The notes: generated by a model not told the origin, from the sequence alone. 64,000 bases of DNA from Siphonodentalium dalli (GCA_032622095.1 CP136061.1:22570991-22634990); one strand, 5' to 3'. Shown: positions 1 to 11,780, numbered from the stretch's first letter. Made by a program: numbers and translations.

Positions 1-625
1 TTGATTAAATAAACACAGTTCCAGTCCTCTCCATGTGGGAAATCACTGGTGAGCAATTAGGAGCTCCCCTTAAAATCATTCTAGGCGAGTGGCGAGTAGC
101 TCTCCTACAAAATGTCGAGGCGAGTAGTATCCCAGCAGGAGATGCCGAAGGCATCTCCCGATGGCCTGAGATTACGGGAGGGGGTCAGGGGGCATCGCCC
201 GGAAAATCAGATGCTCTGAGATTGAATCTGGAGCCTTTTAATTCTCCAATCAGTGAACAATACGTTATTATGTGCCTTAAGTCACTGTAGTCATGTATCG
301 ACATCGACCATGTACTTCGACCACGTGGTCACTGTATTTATCGTTTATTCAATATCTTGACTGATATCATTAATATAAACAAATGAGGCCAACGGTTTTT
401 CGGCTTTTTGACAGCTGGCCACATTGCTAATAGTACACACGCAAGTAAGTTCGTATATTTTGAAGCATGTGTATTCTGAGTTATCGACAGTATTTTATTG
501 AACCATGTGGTCTATCTGTTTGTTGTGCAGAAATTGTATTGCCTATGTGAATCGGAATCAGTTCGATTTTGAATTAATTCCTCAATCGATTTTAGTAAAT
601 AGCGCATATAATAAAAAGAAAACCT
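1..625. other. No recognisable feature
   Basis: No gene, RNA or repeat structure can be supported here. The short open frames have no recognisable domain and no consistent splice context. Confidence 0.5.
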
Positions 626-776
626 TCGTGTTTTGGGTGAATACCGGAATTACCTCATTCGTGGTCATAGTGAGATACCGGAATCATCACTCATGGCCTA
701 AAGGCCACTCGTGATGATTCCAGTATCTCACTGTGACCACTCATGAGATACTTCCGGTATTCACTCAAAACAAGCA
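626..776. repeat. Long imperfect palindrome (about 75-bp arms)
   Basis: The left arm carries 'tttgggtgaataccggaa' and 'gtggtcatagtgagatac'. The right arm carries their near-exact reverse complements and ends at 'ttccggtattcactcaaa'. The centre is at the ggcctaaaggcc sequence near 704. The structure resembles a MITE or foldback remnant. No target-site duplication is clear. Confidence 0.8.
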
Positions 777-1136
777 GGTATCCTCTATGTATAAAAGCCA
801 TGATTAACTATGAGAAAAGATGAGAATGGATTTAAAATTAAAATATAGAGCCCCCCTCACTTGTATAAGGCTATATCATGCCCTACTATATGAATCTGAT
901 TGTTTCAATTCATTTTGAAGCTGTAATTTGTCTTAGAAATGATTTTGGAAAAAAACTGCATGACATCAGAAAAAATCTGCATTCCGGGCTCGGGGACACC
1001 CACCCACCCGGTCCTTGTATCCTGTAATTTTGTTCCGACCCCTCCCCCCGGACTCATATGTATTATTTCATACCCAGGAAACTATCGAAAAATGTTACTT
1101 GAAGAGATAATCCATCTTTAATACCTGTAGTATATT
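777..1136. other. No recognisable feature
   Basis: Nothing was recognised in this stretch before the TIR element that begins at 1137. Confidence 0.5.
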
Positions 1137-1594
1137 TGTGACCCGCTATATCAAATCCAGTCGTAAGTCGGGTTTGTTTTTACCCTGTGCCAATGCATTC
1201 TCTTATATATGCGAGTCGACCATAGGTCGCCTCGCATATATAAGAGAATGCATTGGCCTAACAATAGTTTATCATTTTTTTTAAATAAATGTTTCTTACA
1301 ATTTTTAGGACATAAAATAAAAAACATCCATTACCCTGCAGGGAGCCCCACACATATATAGAAGCATATAGAAGAGTGTCGTCTGCTCATGTTTGTCTGG
1401 GGCTCTGTATGGGTGAAATTATAAACTTGTTAAAGAATACAAGAAAAAATTATAAAATTGTAAAAAATTGTTAGGCCAATGCATTCTCTTATATATGCGA
1501 GGCGACCTATGGTCCACTCGCATATATAAGAGAATGCATTGGCACAGGGTAAAAAAATCCCGACTTACGACTGGATTTGATATGGCGGGTCACA
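1137..1594. mobile_element. MITE with nested palindromes and long TIRs (copy A)
   Basis: The outer arms (about 1137-1188 and 1544-1594) are inverted repeats starting 'TGTGACCCGC' and containing 'CCAGTCGTAAGTCGGG'. Inside sit two near-perfect palindromes, 1189-1257 and 1474-1543. Each is built on GCCAATGCATTCTCTTATAT, and they lie head to head. The same palindrome pair recurs at about 12.3, 22.7 and 48.0 kb and diverged at 16.1 kb, but there it is enclosed by different ends (TTAACCCTTTACCC). This copy is therefore either another family sharing the core or a nested insertion. It is non-coding and non-autonomous by appearance. Confidence 0.85.
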
Positions 1595-2095
1595 TTTATG
1601 CACTCTCACATCGTTGGCGTATTCATACGCGACCGGAGGCGCCCCCATAAGCTTTGTGTTCGATGTCAGGTCACCTCCATACAGCTAATATACATTTTTC
1701 ATACATCATATTTTATATTGTACATATTAAATTATATCAGTGGAATAAATACTGTCTACATCAACGGGGGCTGGGAACGAAAAGCAACAGCGATTAGGCT
1801 GTCGGTTTCAGAGAACAACCGGATAGATCGGGGGGGGGGGGGGGGGTCTGCAGAAAATTTCCGCCACGTTATCTCGGAAGCTGGTTCTATTAGATGTTAA
1901 ATGATATGATTGAGCCTCTATATTATACTTTCAATAGTATTACACGTACTTCAGGCAGTGGCCATCAATGTTTTATTCTTTTTCATTTTTTCTGTTAGTC
2001 AATATGCAAGTCAATAAACATGTGCATGGAGTCCTATACATGGCTACATATATAAAACTTAACGCATTTTAATGCCAAAATGTAACATCCGCATG
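1595..2095. other. No gene; homopolymer G tract
   Basis: The only notable sequence is an uninterrupted run of about 17 G at 1830-1846. A short frame across 1577-1900 runs through this tract and has no domain. Confidence 0.5.
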
Positions 2096-2596
2096 TTAAA
2101 GGCACTTGAGGCCTTAATTGTCGAAAATATTCATATTTGTTCCAAACACCGTAAACAGAAAAACATTAAAACGCATACAGTTTCGTTCATATATACCATG
2201 ACCATCGCGTAAACAGCATGTTATCATAAATACCTACTATATTTTACCTAAGCAAGAGCCTGATTGTGTTACAGAGGACAGCACAATGCTACTGGCTAAT
2301 CACACACAAATGGCATAAACGCTCTTTATTAGTTCCATATCAGGAATTCACCAACAAAGGACGCTCTTTATGTTTACCATCATAATATAAACAAACACCA
2401 GAAAAGTAACTTTTTATGCTTTTGTTTACATAACAATGGTTAAACATATGAGAATAACATACTGTTTATGCGATATTTCTTATCTATATACGGACAAAGT
2501 CTGTCTACATTTTGATGTTCTTCTGTTTGTGGCGGTTTTTGACGGGTGGAAATATTTTCACAGGATACCAACCGCCAAGGCCAACCGTACCTTTAA
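2096..2596 (+). mobile_element. 501-bp TTAA-flanked non-autonomous element, copy 1
   Basis: It begins TTAAAGGCACTTGAGG and ends GGTTGGC-type sequence leading to GTACCTTTAA, giving short terminal inverted repeats AGG(C/T)AC inside TTAA target duplications. TTAA targets are typical of piggyBac and Kolobok transposons. A second copy of exactly the same length lies inverted at 7107-7607. It has no coding capacity for a transposase. Confidence 0.8.
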
Positions 2597-2915
2597 CAGT
2601 ATAATTTGCAAATATTATCTTGCCGGCTGAGCCTTTAGCAGCAGTCACTGGTTACCACAACCATTTTATTTTGAATATTATTGTTGACCAAACACTCACT
2701 GACATACTTCCCATTCCATTAGGATGAGACATGGAGTGCATCGGCCAACAAACTTCATGCACCATTAGAATTGTGATGTGAATGTTATATGATTTAGATG
2801 AAATCCCTATACACGTATACATAAATACATATCTTTATTTATTACATGATCCTACCCTTATTCCATTCAATAAACCCATTCTATACATTGTGATGTTAAA
2901 CGTTTACATTCCGTA
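2597..2915. other. No recognisable feature
   Basis: AT-rich sequence with no supported gene or repeat. Confidence 0.4.
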
Positions 2916-3266
2916 CGCTCAAAATACTATGGCTTTCAATATTTTCCCAACAAACTATAATGAATGAAGAGTTTGAAAAGTTATGTCATTAAACATTCGC
3001 CATTAAATACACCAAAGAGTCTTTATTTGTCTGGGACTATTTCTTTACGCGGACAAACAACGCTTAGTTAAGTGAAACGTCATCGCATGCCTTAATATAC
3101 AAGCCGATGTTAGTTTTGTGTCCCACTTGTTGATTTAAGTTTGTTTTGTCGAGGTTTTGGATCAAGTAATAAATCGAATCCACAACTCATTCCCAGTTTA
3201 TAGCGGAATTTACAAAACTCGTCCAGTAAAATAGGTCTGGGGATGAGTTGTAGATCCTCTATATAT
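2916..3266. repeat. Dispersed repeat, partner of 24125-24535
   Basis: The stretch from 'caaaatactatgg' through 'aaagagtctttatttgtctg' to 'cagtttatagcgg' matches 24130-24420 closely. In this copy the terminal palindrome, complete at 24391-24535, is reduced to about one arm plus the end motif 'gttgtagatcctc' (3179-3262). A partial loss inside the palindrome is likely. Confidence 0.75.
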
Positions 3267-3521
3267 TCACTCTCCCAGATGTATTTCAATGTTGGCAAAA
3301 CGACGGGAAGCAGGTACAAGGTACAACGTTTTGTATGCAGTAAGTATAATTGCAAGCAAAAGTACAAGTGTGGTTGGCAGAGTAATTATCGAAAACACTT
3401 TTTTTATGATGAAAGTTATTATCATAAACGCCATTGGCACGAACCACATGGGTTCGTAACTCCATTCTGTTTTTATCTGGTAAAGACTGTGAATATGCAG
3501 TATAGCGTATATGCCCAGGAA
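3267..3521 (-). CDS. Candidate exon of an unidentified membrane protein
   Basis: On the minus strand a pyrimidine-rich stretch ending cacaacacag at 3522 could be a splice acceptor. It is followed by an open frame of about 84 codons to a TGA at 3267. The peptide has two strongly hydrophobic stretches, around the segments MWFVPMAFMIITFI and TLPTTLVLLLAIILTAY, separated by KK. This looks like two membrane-spanning helices with a short loop, then a polar tail ending HLGE. I do not recognise the family. The stop lies at the edge of the dispersed repeat at 2916-3266, so a true exon could have been truncated by that repeat. Hydrophobic frames also arise by chance in AT-rich DNA, hence the low confidence. 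Confidence 0.25.
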   Translation of the reverse strand, partial: FLGIYAILHIHSLYQIKTEWSYEPMWFVPMAFMIITFIIKKVFSIITLPTTLVLLLAIILTAYKTLYLVPASRRFANIEIHLGE

Positions 3522-3611
3522 CTGTGTTGTGGAAGGAATAATTTTAATGGCCTTGCACTGTGTTTCTCCTCAGATCTGAGGCAATTATATGGCAGTGTAC
3601 GTTAGACTGTA

Positions 3612-4261
3612 TGACAATATTTTGCAACTTGACGCTAATGTTTTCTTATCTCGGTGTTCTACCGACATCAGAGCTACGCCAGCAGGCACCACCAAGTTCT
3701 CAGCATTACAGCTCAAACAAACAAGTGCACTCTCTCAGAGTATCTCCTGCAAAAGCTTGCATTCCGCTGAGGTTTATTCATTTTCTGATGTGGCTTAATT
3801 CGAAAGATGTCTTAATCTGGTGACTGACCAATACATGTGCATGCAGATACCCTTCGTCCTATTGTTAATATGCAAAACATCATTTGACACCCTAAGGGTA
3901 ATAAACTTGAAATGAAAGTATCAATGACAATGTAGCTCAACTTGAGGAGGTTCCGAACGATTTAGACATGTTGCCGTGCTTAAGGCCCGTCTAGATCAAA
4001 AGATTGTTTGAAAATTTCACGTTCAGATACCTAAATTTTCTCACACCGGGCCGACAATTTGGTCAGAGCCCAAATCGGGATGCAAATTTCAAATGGAGTT
4101 ATGCAAACGTGTGAGTTTGGTGTGGCTTAATGAGGGTGTGCAATTGGAAATATTAAGGTGACATCCCAAACGGAGAATCTCACGGGCCTCTATGCACGTC
4201 CATGGATGCTGGAGGGGGGGGGGGGCTTGACACAGGCCACACAATCTTCCGAGTTTTGTGA
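3612..4261. other. No recognisable gene
   Basis: Nothing coding is supported. Around 4040-4060 there is a short match to the 'cacaccgggcc' motif of the duplicated repeat near 51.1-51.5 kb. A G run lies at 4206-4216. Confidence 0.4.
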
Positions 4262-5117
4262 CGAAGTTATAACAAGTGTACTCACCCGCGGTCCTCTGCC
4301 TTGTAATGCTGATGAAGTGATATACTTCACCCATCTAAGTTATAACGACTGTACTCACCCGCAGTCCTCTGCCTTGTAATGCTGATGAAGTGATATACTT
4401 CACCCATCTAAGTTATAACGACTGTACTCACCCGCAGTCCTCTGCCTTGTAATGCTGATGAAGTGATATACTTCACCCATCTAAGTTATAACGACTGTAC
4501 TCACCCGCAGTCCTCTGCCTTGTAATGCTGATGAAGTGATATACTTCACCCATCTAAGTTATAACGACTGTACTCACCCGAAGTCCTCTGCCTTGTAATG
4601 TTGATGGAGTGATATACTTCACCCATCTAAGTTATAACGACTGTACTCACCCGCAGTCCTCTGCCTTGTAATGCTGATGAAGTGATATACTTCACCCATC
4701 TAAGTTATAACGACTGTACTCACCCGCAGTCCTCTGCCTTGTCATGCTGATGAAGTGATATACTTCACCCATCTAAGTTATAACGACTGTACTCACCCGC
4801 AGTCCTCTGCCTTGTAATGCTGATGAAGTGATATACTTCACCCATCTAAGTTATAACGACTGTACTCACCCGCAGTCCTCTGCCTTGTAATGCTGATGAA
4901 GTGATATACTTCACCCATCTAAGTTATAACGACTGTACTCACCCGCAGTCCTCTGCCTTGTAATGCTGATGAAGTGATATACTTCACCCATCTAAGTTAT
5001 AACGACTGTACTCACCCGCAGTCCTCTGCCTTGTAATGCTGATGAAGTGATATACTTCACCCATCTAAGTTATAACGACTGTACTCACCCGCAGTCCTCT
5101 GCCTTGTAATGCTGATG
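4262..5117. repeat. 73-bp tandem array, about 11.7 copies
   Basis: The unit runs from 'ctaagttataacgactgt' through 'cacccgcagtcctctg' to 'gaagtgatatacttcac'. Successive copies start exactly 73 bp apart (for example 4331 and 4404) and are nearly identical, with a diverged first unit. That homogeneity suggests recent expansion or conversion. Each unit contains the near-palindrome gaagtgatatacttcac. Confidence 0.97.
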
Positions 5118-5842
5118 ACATGGGAGTGCTGCTTGCTTGTATTTCCTAATATCACACTCATCAGCACTGCTGGTGGTCCCTGTAACGCGAAGGAAGAGTT
5201 ACGCAAAAGTGTCCAGTTACGAACTCATTCGCATTGTATAGATGGTGTGAGACAGATGGTGGACTACATGAAGGGAGAGCTGTATGGCCCACTCAAAAAA
5301 GATCTCAGCCTCACTATATATGGTACATTTTTTCAAGAGGGCTGATAATTGATAGTTAAATGTCAACAAATGTTTTACTAAAATGTTTTTTATTGCAAAG
5401 AATTCATTTGTAACAAATTGTAACAAAAATTTAATAAATTATAAAAAAAAAAGTTATGAACCGGGCGGCTGGTTCAATTGGCGCATGTACCAATCGAATA
5501 CGCGAAATTATGCAAAAATCATCGAGGCGGGAAGATAGACCTCTTAATATGAACCGCATGGCCCCATATCTCCAGTCTAATCAAGTCTTAAGTCTGGGTT
5601 TGCAGCACTGCATCGTTATAAGAATATGAACAATCGTACATTTGATGTTCGTACCGCAAATGAGCTTTCCATATATCTGGAGAAGAAAAGCTGGTGCAAT
5701 AACGTTTGGTGCCAAACAGCTATTATAATGTAATGGCAATCAGAAAGCACAGACTGTAAGCTCCCGAATAGGATCAGTCAGTGAAATTTCCGATTAGCGT
5801 GTGTGAATGGTAACTAAAACCATGAAATAGTGTGCCTGTCAG
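5118..5842. other. No recognisable feature
   Basis: No gene or repeat could be supported between the 73-bp array and the palindrome at 5843. Confidence 0.4.
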
Positions 5843-5940
5843 TTGCAGAATGAGGTCCCCAGAGGGTGAATTTAGTGATGCTATTCTGCACGGCGGGATA
5901 GTATCACCGAATTCACCCTCTGTGAACCTAATTCTGATGA
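5843..5940. mobile_element. Small palindromic MITE (GAGGTCCCCAGAGGGTGAA type)
   Basis: The left arm is 'cagaatgaggtccccagagg' followed by tgaatttagtgatgct. The right arm carries agtatcaccgaattcaccct and ends near cctaattctg. The same arms occur at 54950-56010 in a cluster, and half an arm occurs at 36236-36270. Confidence 0.8.
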
Positions 5941-6102
5941 GGCCTCAAATGCTATGGGAGACCAAGGATCAGGTTGAAGTTCCCAAGTTGAAGATGGTGA
6001 TGTTCACCCATTCGTCACCTCGATTATATGCATACACACGAGTACATGTAAATTTATAAGATCACCAGGGCGAAGTAATTCGACTACGATTCGTACCAGA
6101 CA

Positions 6103-6493
6103 TCGGCCTTAAATCCAAGCGGCGGTATATCACCGGCCTTTATTAGCGTCGAATCATGCAAGCGGCCGTATATAAACGGCCTTTATTAGCGTCGAATCCA
6201 AGCAACCGTATATAAACGGCCTTTACTAGCGTCGAATCCAAGCTGCCGTAAATCAACGGCCTTTATTGACGTCGAATCCAAGCGGCTGAGTATATAATCG
6301 GCCTTTATTAGACTCTAGTCCCAGCGGCGGTATATAAACGGCATTTATTAGCCTCAAATTCGAGCGACAGAAAAACAGCGGCCTTTACTAGCCTCAAACC
6401 CAAGCGGTGGTATACCAACGGCCGTTATTGGCCTCGAAACCAGGCGGCCATAAATCAACGGCCTGCATAAGCCTCGAATCCAAGCGGCCGTTT
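6103..6493. repeat. Degenerate tandem repeat, about 44-46 bp x 9
   Basis: Repeated motifs are 'tcgaatccaagcggccgtat' and 'aacggcctttattagc'. Copies vary by several substitutions each, so this is an old array. Confidence 0.9.
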
Positions 6494-7106
6494 TGGTTAA
6501 AGTTATAGAATATAAACTATACTAACATAAAATAATTCAAAGATAGGTGTCAAGATTGGAGCGGAAAGTATTTTACTGAAAGTAACTGTTATATTCCTTG
6601 ACGCTGGGAGAGTTATCCACTTGAGATACTAGATGGAGAAGCTTGTCCATTTCATCATGTATATTTCATCCATAAAATGTCATGTCGATTTCAACGAACA
6701 ACGTCGTGTAGCTCTCCCCAAAGATCAGAGTTATCAGATATCGATTTTTGAAATCTGTTATATTTCACCACCTGGAATATTTGGCGGCTAGGTAAGTAAT
6801 CGACGAATGCCGACCGACATACTCTCGATACCAAATTTCGTTGAACATAATGTTGATATATAACACGTTTTTGAAAATTGTATACTAGAGTTGACAGTGG
6901 TTAGCATTATGTCGATTCTGATAACTAAATCGTCTGTTGAACCATCGGATCGGATTGTGTACCTTTAATAATTATGTGTTCCTTTTCGATTCAATAACAT
7001 AGCAGGATATCTATGGATTACCACATGTATGTAAGCTTCTGATAGGTCCTAACCATTAATATTCCATATTTAAAATAGATTTTTTTTTCGCACGGTAGTC
7101 TCTACA
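6494..7106. other. No recognisable feature
   Basis: No supported gene or repeat. Confidence 0.4.
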
Positions 7107-7607
7107 TTAAAGGTACGGTTGGCCTTGGCGGTGGGTATCCTGTGAAAATATTTCCACCCGTCAAAAACCGCCACAAACAGAAGAACATCAAAATGTAGAC
7201 AGACTTTGTCCGTATATAAATAAAAAATATCGCATAAACAGTATGTTATTCTCATATGTTTCACCATTGTTATGTAAACAAAAGCATAAAAAGTTACTTT
7301 TCTGGTGTTTGTTTATATTATGATGGTAAACATAAAGAGCGTCCTTTGTTGGTGAATTCCTGATATGGAACTAATAAAGAGCGTTTATGCCATTTGTGTG
7401 TGATTAACCAGTAGCTTTGTGCTGTCCTCTGTAACCCAATCAGGCTCTTGCTTAGGTAAAATATAGTAGGTATTTATGATAACATGCTGTTTACGCGATG
7501 GTCATGGTATATATGAACGAAACTGTATGCGTTTTAATGTTTTTCTGTTTACGGTGTTTGGAACAAATATGAATATTTTCGACAATTAAGGCCTCAAGTG
7601 CCTTTAA
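7107..7607 (-). mobile_element. 501-bp TTAA-flanked non-autonomous element, copy 2
   Basis: This is the reverse complement of 2096-2596. It starts TTAAAGGTACGGTTGGC and ends AAGTGCCTTTAA, and it has the same length and only scattered differences. TTAA is present at both ends. Confidence 0.8.
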
Positions 7608-7660
7608 CGAAGAACTGACATTTTGTTTTATCACAAGTGCAGTACATTAATTGAAAAATA

Positions 7661-7912
7661 AGGCTTTGTTGTACAAGTAGGTCGTGTTATGGCCGTGAGG
7701 CATCTCAATAAGGCTTTGTTGTACAAGTATGTCGTGTTATGGTGTTGTACAAGTAGGTCGTGTTATGGTGTTGTACAAGTAGGTCGTGTTCTGGTGTTGT
7801 ACAAGTAGGTCGTGTTATGGTGTTGTACAAGTAGGTTGTGTTATGGTGTTGTACAAGTAGGTCGTGTTATGGTGTTGTACAAGTAGGTCGTATTATGGCC
7901 GTGAGGCATCTC
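7661..7912. repeat. 26-bp tandem repeat with flanking duplicate
   Basis: The unit is gttgtacaagtaggtcgtgt followed by tatggt, spaced 26 bp (7744, 7770 and on). The array is bracketed by the phrase 'ggccgtgaggcatctca', which occurs near 7690 and 7900. About eight units. Confidence 0.93.
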
Positions 7913-7989
7913 ATGGCGATGATGGCTGTTGCTGGTGGTCATTGGAGGTTGCACGTCGACGATTTGGGTTGGCCTCTCTCGATTATGAC

Positions 7990-8110
7990 AATTGTACCGG
8001 ATAGTATAGGATAGGATATTTTATTTAAATATACACATATTAATACATAGTACATTTGACAAATATTTTATTGTATATTCGAGGGGGTGGCATAGTCAGG
8101 CTACATATCT
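7990..8110 (-). repeat. Probable 3' tail of a retroelement
   Basis: The pentamer-like run 'ggatagtataggatagg' leads into AT-rich sequence and then 'gggggtggcatagtcaggct'. The site at 47728-47850 has the same layout (attagattagat, then 'gggagtggctaagcc' and ttaggct). I infer related retroelement 3' ends in minus orientation. No coding part is present. Confidence 0.4.
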
Positions 8111-8426
8111 AAACCAATATAACCATTATCAAAATAGTCTACAATATGATTTGAATGTTTTATACACAAAATGACTTTTCCTCGCTATTTTCAGATTATC
8201 CAAACACCACAAAAAAGACAACTTTAAAGAAAATAACGGTACTTTTTCTTAACAACATCAGTTTTCGCCTGCCATGACCATAGCATTTTAGCAGGACGCA
8301 TGTAACTCAATTTGCGTATGCACAGTGGACATTTGTTGCGTGTTTATCACTACACTTATTGTTCGGCTTCCCGTAATCTAATTTACTAAATGTAAAAGGT
8401 AGCAATAACAACCGACGTAGACGTAG

Positions 8427-8473
<47 letters not shown>

Positions 8474-10044
8474 CATTCAGACTGGATAATTTCCTGGTAA
8501 TGCACGCTCAACCAGAGACATACACAGGAAAAACTGACAGCTTAAGAATTCAGACAAAAAAGGACACGGAAATAAACAAAATCAGAAAAGAAGCTATAAA
8601 ACATAAAATGAAATTGAAGAAAAAAACATCATTCAAGATTAAATGAAAACACAGTTAAATTCACGATAAATAAGCTATACATTTAAATATAAAGAGCGTT
8701 AAACTGATGTGAAACACTCCAGTAGGATGACCAAATAGAAATGGTGAATAATCTTCCTCAAAGTAGTTACATTTTACAAATATTATTTCCAAATTCACAA
8801 CACACACCGTCATTCTTATATATTATTGAAATGCATTGACTTTCGATGGCGGAATCATTTTCGTAAATTTATCGTCGATAGTTGCGTCCCGAATCTAGAC
8901 GTAAATATTTACATTTGAGCGTAGTTCTGACGGTGTTTTCTTTGGAGTGGTAAGATCGATTTGCTTCAGATTTTTGGCTCTGATAGTAGAATGCTACATT
9001 CTCCCAGTTGGCATGGTGCCTGAATACTATATTACCAGCTTCACGTACCAGAACAAGTCCATAATATGTCTTTAAGTTCTATTATATGCAAGTCCTGATA
9101 AAAAAAATTAGACAGCCCTAATATATGCGCTGTTCTGCGTCACACCCGCGTATAACATTATTTCCAATGTACATGTATTATCATAAGAATAACAATAAAT
9201 CTTCCTTCTTATTGAGTGCCGCGAAATCCTCGGAAACCGTATATTCTTTTTGAGGACACACTTGTATCTTTACGTTAAGCCTTTCCGAGGTATATAAGTA
9301 ATTCCGTATATGGATATATTATATATTCTCCGGCATATTTCGATCCGAAACAAGAGGCAAAAGATGCTTCGTGCGAATTTAAGATTGCAATGTGTTTCTC
9401 TCCTTGTCATGGAGCAACCTTATATACATGTACATGTACTCACATAATATCACACACGAAATAGCGAACAGAAAAAGTTTGGAATCCATTTCCAATACTG
9501 GAACGAAGTTCTCTCTAATGTACTAACTCAACACGGGAAAACAAAACCGCAGGCACAGGTAATTATTTTGGCATTCGTCCATTGCTTCCGGTAACCATAG
9601 AAACTGTGTTGGATAAACAACTATACTCGCAGTCACGAATGCGAAAACAATGCCACGATTAAATATATTGTGGGTGTATTCCCGTGGTCGCAAGCAAATT
9701 AGATCTTAAATGTCAGAACTGTGCATGAGACTTTTAACACGTGCCAAGAAACGAATAGCGCGCGAATTGTTGCCATCTGCGAAACATGTTACGTGTAGGT
9801 GTTGGTGATGAAACCGGCCGAGTACCTGAGCTCATTCTGTAAATTATACTGTTCTACTATGCCAATTAGTTTGGTACTAGATGGGGATACCAAAGTCTAT
9901 CTCCGGTGCGATATGGGCCGTGACTATGTACCATGTGCACTAGACAACATGCAGTAATGACAGAATGGAACTTATGATAGACATAGGGAGTACGGATTAC
10001 TAGTTGTTTTAAGAGACGCTCGTCGTGGCTTGTTACCAAACATA
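8111..10044. repeat. Gene-free stretch with a (GA)n microsatellite
   Basis: The only clear structure in this 1.9-kb stretch is an uninterrupted GA dinucleotide run at about 8431-8469. Nothing coding was recognised. Confidence 0.6.
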
Positions 10045-10385
10045 ATTGGGTGTTTGTTATTATTTCCAGTGTAGGGAAGACTCATATTTGACCCAAGAAA
10101 CAAATAGGTGCAGATCAAGAAAGCTCAACACCTCTCTTCCAAAGAATTCCTTCAAGATAAATGAAACTATAAAAAAAACCCATGAACGTAACAACCAGGG
10201 CCAATACTATGAACACAATTCTTGTAATACGATTGTTCATAATAAGCTGTTTTGATGTCAATTTGTCGGGCAGAATCTGGGGAACACCATATCCAAAATC
10301 CGCTTTGGTAATAAAATTGTATAGCTCTTTGAAATAGGGTCCAATAATGGCTTTTTTGCCGTTTTTGCCGTTCCTTATTAGTCCA

Positions 10386-11780
10386 GTTAATCTGATGGAA
10401 AGAAAGACCCAACGTTGAACAAATTACTATATAATGTATTTTGTGGTGTTTTTGAATGTGGCTATACCCATATCATGACATATCCAAAATTCCCATGAAA
10501 CCCAGGATGGGAAAGTACGTAACCACCAGGGTCCTATACTATATGAACGTAACCACCAGGGTCCTATACTATATGAACACCAGGGTCCTATACTATATGA
10601 ACACCAGGCCCCTATACTATACGAACGTAACCACCAGGGTCCTATACTATATGAACACCAGGCCCCTATACTATATGAACGTAACCACCAGGGTCCTATA
10701 CTATATGAACACCAGGGTTCTATACTATATGAACACCAGACCCATATACTATATGAACGTAACCACCAGGCCCCTATACTATATGCACACCAGGGCCCTA
10801 TACTATATGAACACCAGGGCCCATACTATATGAACACCAGGGCCCCATACTATATGAACGTAACCACCAGGGTCCTATACTATATGAACGTGACTGCCAG
10901 GGTACTAAACTATATGAACGTAACCACCAGGGTCCTATACTATATGAACGTAACTACCAGGGCCCTATACTATATGAACGTAACTACCAGGGTCCTATAC
11001 TATATGAACGTAACCACCAGGACCCTATACTATATGAACGTAACCACCAGGTTAATCTGATGGAAAGAAAGACCCAACGTTGAACAAATTACTATATACT
11101 GTATTTTGTGGTGTTTTTGAATGTGGCTATACCCATATCATGACATATCCAAAATTCCCATGAAACCCAGGATGGGAAAGTACGTAACCACCAGGGTCCT
11201 ATACTATATGAACACCAGGGTCCTATACTATATGAACGTAACCACCAGGGTCCTATACTTTATGAACGTAACTACCAGGGCCCTATACTATATGAACGTA
11301 ACTACCAGGGTCCTATACTATATGAACGTAACCACCAGGACCCATTACTATATGAACACCAGGGCCCTATACTATATGAACGTAACTACCAGGGTCCTAT
11401 ACTATATGAACGTAACCACCAGGGTACTAAACTATATGAACGTAACCACCAGGGTCCTATACTATATGAACGTAACCACCAGGGTCCTATACTATATGAA
11501 CGTAACTACCAGGGCATTATACTATATGAACGTAACCACCAGGACCCATTACTATATGAACACCAGGGCCCTATACTATATGAACGTAACCACCAGGGCC
11601 CTATACTATATGAACACCAGGGTCCATTACCATATGAACTTAACCTCCAGGGTCCTATACTATATGAACACCAGGGGCCTATACTATATGAACGTAACCA
11701 CCAGGGTCCTATAATATATGCACACCAGGGCCCTATACTATATGAACACCAGGGTCCTATACTATATGAACACAATTCTT
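10386..11780. repeat. 30/24-bp tandem array open in one frame, nested in a 664-bp duplication
   Basis: Two interleaved units, both multiples of 3, share 'accagggtcctatactatat'. The long form (30 bp) carries gaacgtaacc and the short form (24 bp) carries only gaac. Translation therefore stays open over long stretches (10456-10833, 11121-11714) as MNVTTRVLYY / MNTRVLYY repeats. A leader starting 'gttaatctgatggaaag' occurs at 10386 and again at 11050, so leader plus array was duplicated as a block. The minus strand is also open over 11506-11775. I see no start context, splice sites or non-repeat coding sequence, so I treat it as a minisatellite. Confidence 0.93.

Noticed and set aside
4262..5117. 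Regular 73-bp repeats as a CRISPR array
   Set aside because: Whole units are near-identical with no unique spacers, and the context is eukaryotic.
10456..11714. Long open frames in the 30/24-bp array as a secreted repeat protein
   Set aside because: Units are multiples of three so frames stay open by construction. The minus strand is also open. There is no non-repeat coding sequence or splice context.
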